This document shows, in pieces, positions 58,918 to 64,000 of a stretch of 64,000 nt of DNA; the first letter of the stretch is position 1; the number at the start of each line of letters is the position of its first letter. This DNA comes from Polaribacter sp. KT25b (lineage in GTDB: Bacteria; Bacteroidota; Bacteroidia; Flavobacteriales; Flavobacteriaceae). The stretch is from contig NZ_LT629752.1 of assembly GCF_900105145.1 (NCBI RefSeq), positions 868,001 to 932,000 on the forward strand, written 5' to 3'. A model generated the notes under the pieces. That model searched no databases and was not told the origin of the DNA. It saw nothing but the letters and a program-made list of their open reading frames with translations. The position numbers were made by a program, and so were the translations under genes.

Positions 58918-61127
58918 GTAACATACAGCAAATAAATCGTAGAGATTTTGTAAAATTATTTGGCTTAGCAACAGGAGGGCTTCTTTTAGGATGTAATATT
59001 TCATCTGGTAAAAAAGATTTTATTCCGCATACAAATGGCACTTTAGCGCCTAACTTATTTGTGCAAATTCAAAAAGATGGAACTGTTATTTTAATAGCTT
59101 CTCGTTCTGAAATGGGACAAGGAATTAGAACTTCTTTAGCATCCGCAATTGCGGATGAATTAGAAGCCGATTGGAAATATATTACTGTAAAACAAGCAAC
59201 AGGAGATGCCAAATACGGCAATCAAAATACAGATGGTTCACGAAGTGTAAGAACGTTGTTAGCACCAATGCGTAAAATGGGTGCAGTTGCAAAAGCAATG
59301 TTAGTTACAGCTGCTGCAAAAAAATGGAAGGTTGCAGAAACTGATTGTATTGCAAAAAATCACTTTATAATTAATACAAAAAATAACGATAAAATTTTCT
59401 TTGGTGATTTGGTTGATGATGCTGTTAAAGTTACCATTCCAGATGAAGAAACTATTAAACTAAAAAAAGTAGCAGACTTTAAATTTATAGGTAAAACCTT
59501 AAAAAGTGTAGATTTAAAAGATTTTACAAATGGTACGGCAACTTACGGTAATGATGTTAGAATTCCTGATATGAAATTTGCTGCAATTGCAAGGTGTCCT
59601 GTAACTTTTGGAACCGTAAAAAGTTTTGATAGTACAGATGCAGAGAAAACGCCAGGTGTAGAAAAAGTTTTTCAGTTAGATAGAATGGAACCTCCAACTG
59701 GTAAGTTTTATGGCGCCTTAGGTGGCGTTGCAGTAATTGCAAATAATACTTGGGCTGCTTTTCAAGGAAAATTAAACTTAGATATTGAATGGAATTATGG
59801 TAAAAATCATTCTTTTGATTCAGAAAAATTTAAAGAAATACTTACCAAAAGAGTTAAAGAAAAAGGAAAATCAGTTCCTGGTAATTCTGGAGATGTAGAT
59901 GATGCTTTTGAAATTGCAGAAAAAACAATAGAAGCAACCTACTATGTTCCGTTTTTAGCGCATACGCCAATGGAAGTGCCAAACGCTACAGCTTGGTATC
60001 AAAAAAATAAAATAGAAGTTTGGGCACCTTTACAAGATCCGCAAACGGCAAGAGCAGAACTTGCGTATTTTTTTGAAGTTCCTTTAGAAAGTATTACTAT
60101 AAATGTTACTTTTTTAGGTGGTGGTTTTGGGCGTAAATCAAAATCTGATTTTGTGGTTGAAGCCGTTGCTTTATCCAAAGAAATAAAAGCACCTGTACAA
60201 GTAGTTTGGACCCGTGAAGATGATATTCAAAATAGTTATTATCATGCTACAAGTACACAATATTTAAAAGGTTCTTTAGATAAAAATGGTCAAGTAACTG
60301 GTTGGTTGCAAAGAGTTGCATTTCCTTCAATTGGCTCTACCTTTAAACCATTGTCTGAATATGCTGGGGGTTTTGAGCTTAATCAAGGATTTACAAATAA
60401 TCCTTACAATTTAGCTAACTTTAGTTTAGAAAACGCAAAAGCAGAAGCAAATTTAAGAATTGGTTGGATGCGTTCTGTAGTTCATATTCATAGCGGTTTT
60501 GGTAATAATTCTTTTGTAGATGAATTAGCATTTGTTGCTAAAAAAGATCCAATTAAATTTCATTTAGATTTAATTGGAGAAGATAGAGTTATTGAAGGTA
60601 GATCTGAGTTTCCGTATGATTCTAAACGAATGAAAGCCGTTTTAAAAAATACCGCTAAAATTTCTAATTGGGGCAAAGAACTTCCTGAGAATCATGGACT
60701 AGGAGTGGCGATTCATTATAGTTTTTACAGTTATGTAGCCACCATTGTAGAGGTTTCTGTTGTAAATGAAAAAGTAAAAGTAGAAAATGTTTGGACAACC
60801 ATAGATTGTGGTTTGGCATTAAACAAAGACAATATTAAAAATCAATTAGAAGGTGCTGCTATTTTTGGAATGTCTTTAGCTTTGTACGGAAAAATTTCTG
60901 TAAAAGAAGGAGCCGTTGAGCAACAAAATTTCTTTGATTACCAAATGACAAGAATGAAAGATGCACCAAAGATTCATGTAGATATTATAGATGCTATGGA
61001 TAAACATCCTACAGGTGTTGGTGAACCTGGCGTTCCTGTAATGGCGCCTGCTATTTGTAATGCTATTTTTAATGCGACTGGTAAAAGAGTTAGAAGCTTA
61101 CCTTTGTCGGATTTTGGGATGGTTTAA
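58914..61127 (+). CDS. iorB: Isoquinoline 1-oxidoreductase-type molybdopterin subunit (IorB-like)
   Basis: This 737-aa protein has a Tat-like signal (NRRDFVKLFGLATGGLLLGC, also a lipobox-like Cys). The molybdopterin-binding domains include MGQGIRTSLASAIADELE and TFLGGGFGRKSKSDF, with the catalytic-region GVGEPGVPVMAPAI near the end. It oxidises an aldehyde or N-heterocycle in the periplasm. The 2Fe-2S subunit would be exported with it. No dedicated cytochrome or XdhC-like maturation gene is adjacent. Domain order is normal for IorB. Confidence 0.93.
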   Translation: MSNIQQINRRDFVKLFGLATGGLLLGCNISSGKKDFIPHTNGTLAPNLFVQIQKDGTVILIASRSEMGQGIRTSLASAIADELEADWKYITVKQATGDAKYGNQNTDGSRSVRTLLAPMRKMGAVAKAMLVTAAAKKWKVAETDCIAKNHFIINTKNNDKIFFGDLVDDAVKVTIPDEETIKLKKVADFKFIGKTLKSVDLKDFTNGTATYGNDVRIPDMKFAAIARCPVTFGTVKSFDSTDAEKTPGVEKVFQLDRMEPPTGKFYGALGGVAVIANNTWAAFQGKLNLDIEWNYGKNHSFDSEKFKEILTKRVKEKGKSVPGNSGDVDDAFEIAEKTIEATYYVPFLAHTPMEVPNATAWYQKNKIEVWAPLQDPQTARAELAYFFEVPLESITINVTFLGGGFGRKSKSDFVVEAVALSKEIKAPVQVVWTREDDIQNSYYHATSTQYLKGSLDKNGQVTGWLQRVAFPSIGSTFKPLSEYAGGFELNQGFTNNPYNLANFSLENAKAEANLRIGWMRSVVHIHSGFGNNSFVDELAFVAKKDPIKFHLDLIGEDRVIEGRSEFPYDSKRMKAVLKNTAKISNWGKELPENHGLGVAIHYSFYSYVATIVEVSVVNEKVKVENVWTTIDCGLALNKDNIKNQLEGAAIFGMSLALYGKISVKEGAVEQQNFFDYQMTRMKDAPKIHVDIIDAMDKHPTGVGEPGVPVMAPAICNAIFNATGKRVRSLPLSDFGMV

Positions 61128-61150
61128 AACTACATATAACAAATAAAGAA

Positions 61151-61203
61151 AGTAGGAGTGTGTTGGTAACAACACGTTATGATAAAAACTAGATACTCCT
61201 ACT
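61151..61203. repeat. Nested inverted repeats between iorB and the HU-like gene
   Basis: AGTAGGAGT (61151-61159) pairs with ACTCCTACT (61195-61203). Inside it GTGTTG and CAACAC pair around GTAA (61160-61175). The right outer arm lies in the last codons of the HU-like gene. A structured end for both convergent transcripts is likely; there is no T-run. Confidence 0.5.
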
Positions 61204-61587
61204 ACCTTCTTTATAAGTAGTTATTCCTTTTTTTAATACGCGTTTTAATTTTACCGAAGGTTGGTAATTTACATGGTACTTTTTAATATTTCGTTTTGGG
61301 GATAAGAGTTTTGGGTCTTCTTCTGCCGTGCATTGAAACCCCATTTTAAACTTGCCTACAGCACCCAAGTCTACAATATTACCTTCTTGTAAATAAAAAT
61401 CTAACTTTTTACCAAGCGCAATTAATACAGCTTGCACATCTACACTATGTAAACTACATTCATTGCTAATTACATTGCTAATGGTTTCTAAATCTACAGT
61501 GCCTGTAGTAACGGCTTGCATAATGTATTGTTCTTTTTTGTTTTGTATGCTATTGCTTCTTTTGGTGATTCTGTAACGTATTGCCAT
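61189..61587 (-). CDS. HU-like DNA-binding protein (Bacteroidota HU-domain type)
   Basis: This 132-aa protein opens MAIRYRITKRSNSIQNKKEQYI and has an HU/IHF-like alpha-beta fold with VDLETISNVISNECSLHSVDVQ and the LGKKLDFYLQEGNIVDLGAVGKFKM arm region, ending in a basic tail. This longer HU-like family is abundant in Bacteroidota and often sits near mobile elements. Expected to bind DNA non-specifically or at structured sites. It is convergent with iorB. Three 22-bp-spaced palindromes lie 104-157 bp upstream. Confidence 0.87.
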   Translation of the reverse strand: MAIRYRITKRSNSIQNKKEQYIMQAVTTGTVDLETISNVISNECSLHSVDVQAVLIALGKKLDFYLQEGNIVDLGAVGKFKMGFQCTAEEDPKLLSPKRNIKKYHVNYQPSVKLKRVLKKGITTYKEGSRSI

Positions 61588-61690
61588 TCTTTTCTAGATT
61601 TTATTTTGTACCTTTATTTTTTGCTGCCAAATCTAATCGTACAGCTTCTTTGTACCTCTTTTGTAAAAATACTACATTTTTTAAAAAATT

Positions 61691-61748
61691 ATACTAGTAT
61701 ATTCTTAAAAATATATTAGTATATCTGTGCAATTATACTAGTATAATT
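61691..61748. promoter_or_regulatory. Palindrome array with exact 22-bp period
   Basis: ATACTAGTAT at 61691-61700, ATATTAGTAT at 61713-61722 and ATACTAGTAT at 61735-61744 are spaced exactly 22 bp. The last is part of the 18-bp perfect palindrome AATTATACTAGTATAATT (61731-61748). It lies in the gap between the HU-like gene and the transposase and may be an operator or a protein-loading site. Confidence 0.55.
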
Positions 61749-61857
61749 ACAAAGTTAATACGTGTGCGTGTTGTAAAAGTATCTATACTTTGATAAAATA
61801 GATAGGTATGTTTGATAAAGTTGATGAGGGTGTAGTTTGTACTTAGAGTCTAACCTT

Positions 61858-61940
61858 GATATCGCTGATTTGCAATCCGTGAATACCTGATGTTGTCGCG
61901 GATTTGCAACTTGATAGCGCGGATTTGTAATCCGTGAATA
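61858..61940 (+). repeat. REP-like repeats upstream of the transposase
   Basis: Two complete units (61858-61885, 61913-61940) and a truncated one (61889-61910) follow the pattern GAT..CGCGGATTTG.AATCCGTGAATA. CGGATT and AATCCG form a small hairpin. They lie 60 bp upstream of the RAYT gene. No gene is seen elsewhere in 61588-62000. Confidence 0.75.
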
Positions 61941-62000
61941 CTAAATCTCTATATCAAGTAGCTAGTTAAAAAATAAAACTTAAATTGTAATAAAAAAACA

Positions 62001-62555
62001 ATGTCAACTAAATATAAAGCAACCATGACAGATACAGGCTATTTTGTAACTATTACAATTGTAGGTTGGGTAGATGTTTTTACGAGGTTAAAGCAACGCT
62101 ACATAATTATTAATGCTTTAAATTATTGCCAAAAAGAAAAAGGTTTAGAAATTTATGCATATTGCATTATGCCAAGCCATGTACACATGTTATGTAAGGC
62201 AAATGAAGGATATTTATTATCTAATATTATGCGAGATTTTAAAAAATTTACATCAAAAAAAATAATAGATACTATTATAAATTATCCTGAAAGTAGACGT
62301 GAATGGTTATTAGATTTTTTTAAGAATGCTTGTAAACATTTAAATAGAAAACAAACCTATAAAGTATGGCAAGATGGCTATCATGCAGAAATATGTAATT
62401 CTAATACTTTTATAAAACAAAAATTAAATTATATCCATAACAACCCTGTAATTGATAAAATTGTAGCAAATCCAGAAGATTATATGTTTAGTTCTGCTCG
62501 TAATTATGCAGATTTAGATAGTGAATTAGACGTTGTTGTTTTAAATGTTTTTTAA
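62001..62555 (+). mobile_element. REP-associated tyrosine transposase (Y1 family, RAYT)
   Basis: This 184-aa protein has the metal-binding HxH motif at His60/His62 (IMPSHVHML) and the catalytic tyrosine at Tyr144 (KLNYIHNNPV). YHAEICNSNTF precedes it, all typical of RAYT/Y1 transposases. It cuts single-stranded DNA at REP hairpins. It is bounded on both sides by the matching repeats (61858-61940 and 62560-62930). It looks intact. Family knowledge: RAYTs are usually single copy and maintain scattered REPs rather than jumping themselves. Confidence 0.9.
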
Positions 62556-62559
62556 TCTT

Positions 62560-62953
62560 GATGTCGCGAATTTGCAATCCGTGAATACTACATGTCTATA
62601 TCAAATATTTCCTCGAAAGATGATGTGTTTAGCTCCTCTCGTAATTATGCAGACTTAGATGTTATTTTTTTAAAAGTTTTTTAAGTTGTTTAATTCTTAC
62701 AGTTGTGGGCACGGATTACAAATCCGCGCTATCGGTTTTTAAATGTTTTTTAACTTGATGTCGCGGATTTGCAATCCGTGAATATTACATGTCTATATCA
62801 AATATTTCCTCGAAAGATGATGTGTTTAGCTCCGCTCGTAATTATGCAGATCTAGATGTTATTGTTTTAAATGTTTTTTAAGTTGTTTAATTCTTACAGT
62901 TGTGGGCACGGATTACAAATCCGCGCTATCGGGGAGTTTTTATTGCTTCTGCT
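62560..62953 (+). repeat. 197-bp tandem duplication of REP repeats with transposase 3' ends
   Basis: The unit at 62560-62756 is repeated at 62757-62953. Each holds a forward REP unit (62560-62587; 62757-62784), a copy of the last ~22 codons of the RAYT gene (DDVFSSARNYADLDV to the stop), and an inverted REP unit (62707-62733; 62904-62930). Spacing between equivalent points is 197 bp. The 62954-63039 remainder is a plain upstream region of the NUDIX gene. Confidence 0.8.
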
Positions 62954-63039
62954 AAATGTTTTTTATTGAAAAGGATTTTATGCAGTATCCTTAATAATTT
63001 GTAAATTCGTTTATACTATTTTTAGTACTTTACTTAGCT

Positions 63040-63429
63040 ATGAATAAAATTATAAATGTAACTTGTGCTATCATCAGTTTTAAGGATAAAACTTTAGCTG
63101 TTCAGAGAAGTGAAACAATGAAACTTCCTTTGAAATGGGAATTTGCTGGAGGTAAAATAGAAGTTGGAGAATCTGAAATTGATTGCATTAAAAGAGAAAT
63201 CTTAGAAGAGTTAAACATTCAAATAGAAGTCAAAGAAAGATTGACTTCGGTAGTTCATCAATATCCTAATTTTAAGATAAAACTAATACCTTTTATAGCG
63301 GAATATATTAAAGGAGAATTGAAATTGAGAGAACATTCAGATTTTGTATTAGCCAATAAAAAAGAAATGCTAAATTTAGATTGGGCAGAAGCAGATGTGC
63401 CAATTTTAAAAGAATATATGAAGCTATGA
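63040..63429 (+). CDS. NUDIX hydrolase, MutT-like nucleotide pyrophosphohydrolase
   Basis: This 129-aa cytoplasmic protein carries the NUDIX box from GGKIEVGE to REILEELNI (GX5EX7REUXEEXGU pattern; G to N in the last Gly). It is the short form annotated as (deoxy)nucleoside triphosphate pyrophosphohydrolase. Its stop overlaps the start of the helicase gene by 4 bp (ATGA), so the two are co-translated. Such NUDIX genes recur beside DUF3427 helicase genes, and the pair may act together on damaged nucleotides or in phage defence, an inference. Confidence 0.88.
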   Translation: MNKIINVTCAIISFKDKTLAVQRSETMKLPLKWEFAGGKIEVGESEIDCIKREILEELNIQIEVKERLTSVVHQYPNFKIKLIPFIAEYIKGELKLREHSDFVLANKKEMLNLDWAEADVPILKEYMKL

Positions 63430-64000
63430 ATAAAGGAATATACGAAGAGTTAATAACACAACTTATTAATGATAAACTAAATGAAATAGATAAGGACAAG
63501 TTTTTTTTAAAGAAAAATTTAATTGATAAAGAAGAAGCTTCTGGTATTCTATCTAAACATTTATCTAAAACGGTTAAGCAAGCTTTTGATTTAATTAAAG
63601 GTCAAAACAAGGTAGAGGAACAAATAAAAATAGCTAATAAAATAATTAAGCTACTTAAGCAGGAATTAAAAAAACAAGATTTTGATGAAGACTTGGTTCA
63701 TGTTGAAGGAGAAATTTTAAAAGCTGTTTTTTCTAAAACTGATGCCCACTTTTCAAATTTAGATTTGCACCTCAAAGAAATAACACCTTATACAACTTTA
63801 ACACAAAGCGAATTATTTACTGGTGGAAATGGTGGTTTATCTCTAGAAAGTGAGCTTAAAAAAGAAATACTTTCTTCTGATAAAATCAATCTATTAGTTT
63901 CTTTCATAAAGTTCAAAGGAATAATAATTCTTGAAAAAGAATTAAGAGAATTTACAGAACGAGGAGGAGAACTAAATGTAATCACGACAACTTATATTGG
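63426..64000 (+). CDS. PLD-like/DUF3427-type DEAD/DEAH helicase (partial, N-terminal 191 residues)
   Basis: The gene runs off the window. The first ~120 residues are helical (MNKGIYEELITQLINDKLNE opening). Then TLTQSELFTGGNGGLSLE and the segment DKINLLVSFIKFKGIIILEK plus GGELNVITTTYIG match the beginning of a phospholipase D-like nuclease domain found at the N-terminus of DUF3427-type superfamily II helicases. The HKD motif and helicase domains lie beyond the window. It overlaps the NUDIX gene by 4 bp. Families of this kind are seen in defence islands. Confidence 0.75.
   Translation, partial: MNKGIYEELITQLINDKLNEIDKDKFFLKKNLIDKEEASGILSKHLSKTVKQAFDLIKGQNKVEEQIKIANKIIKLLKQELKKQDFDEDLVHVEGEILKAVFSKTDAHFSNLDLHLKEITPYTTLTQSELFTGGNGGLSLESELKKEILSSDKINLLVSFIKFKGIIILEKELREFTERGGELNVITTTYI

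Noticed and set aside
1-64000. tRNA or rRNA genes
   Set aside because: No T-loop-like GGTTCGA context with cloverleaf pairing or rRNA-conserved sequence was noticed on either strand; a tRNA search program would be decisive.

Overview
ORGANISM. The window is very AT-rich. It carries Bacteroidota hallmarks: a type IX secretion C-terminal sorting domain, SusC-type TonB receptor architecture, a hybrid two-component regulator ending in an AraC helix-turn-helix, many short lipoproteins, and promoters with the TAnnTTTG -7 box. Gene content (fused SerB-SerA, DUF2853, DUF6090, kynurenine cluster, IorAB) points to a marine Flavobacteriaceae member of the Polaribacter/Tenacibaculum kind. The genus is an inference. 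LAYOUT. 1-6.6 kb is an arsenic/organoarsenical resistance island on the minus strand: ArsG (cut by the window edge), ArsF, ArsP-like permease, OsmC, ArsE, ArsR1, a TauE exporter with a cytochrome-like lipoprotein, Acr3, an arsenate reductase-like phosphatase and ArsR2. 6.8-14 kb holds gcvP, a UbiA-like membrane protein, the fused serB-serA gene and a C40 peptidase. 14.3-22.5 kb is a kynurenine (tryptophan) degradation cluster (kynU, kmo, 3-hydroxyanthranilate dioxygenase, ACMS decarboxylase) interrupted by unrelated genes, a transposase fragment and a 44-codon aldehyde dehydrogenase stump. 22.6-30 kb holds a TonB receptor/DUF2141/TPR group and an ndh operon ending in an AraC/GyrI regulator. 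30.3-38.6 kb holds secreted proteins, including a 992-aa leucine-rich-repeat T9SS protein, beside a hybrid two-component AraC regulator. Two of these promoters share the same four-site operator array. 38.7-48.2 kb holds a decayed metallophosphoesterase, dnaK, DUF2853, sdaA, yaaA and an ECF sigma factor gene group. 48.3-51.3 kb is a second ArsR locus (ArsR3, sulfatase, DUF6428, methyltransferase). 51.3-61.1 kb is mostly core and envelope genes (rluD, PASTA, ddl, coaD, three lipoprotein enzymes, iorAB). 61.2-64 kb is an accessory edge: an HU-like protein with a palindrome array upstream, a REP-associated transposase with REP hairpins and a 197-bp tandem duplication, then a NUDIX gene overlapping the start of a PLD/DUF3427-type helicase gene that runs off the window. 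HOW IT FITS. The three ArsR genes and six matching 16-bp palindromes suggest one arsenic regulon spread over two loci. The kynurenine genes would take kynurenine to 3-hydroxyanthranilate, ACMS and aminomuconate semialdehyde, but the local gene for the next oxidation is a remnant. The AraC-type hybrid regulator probably controls the flanking secreted-protein genes through 20-bp direct repeats. The NUDIX/helicase pair may be the start of a defence island.
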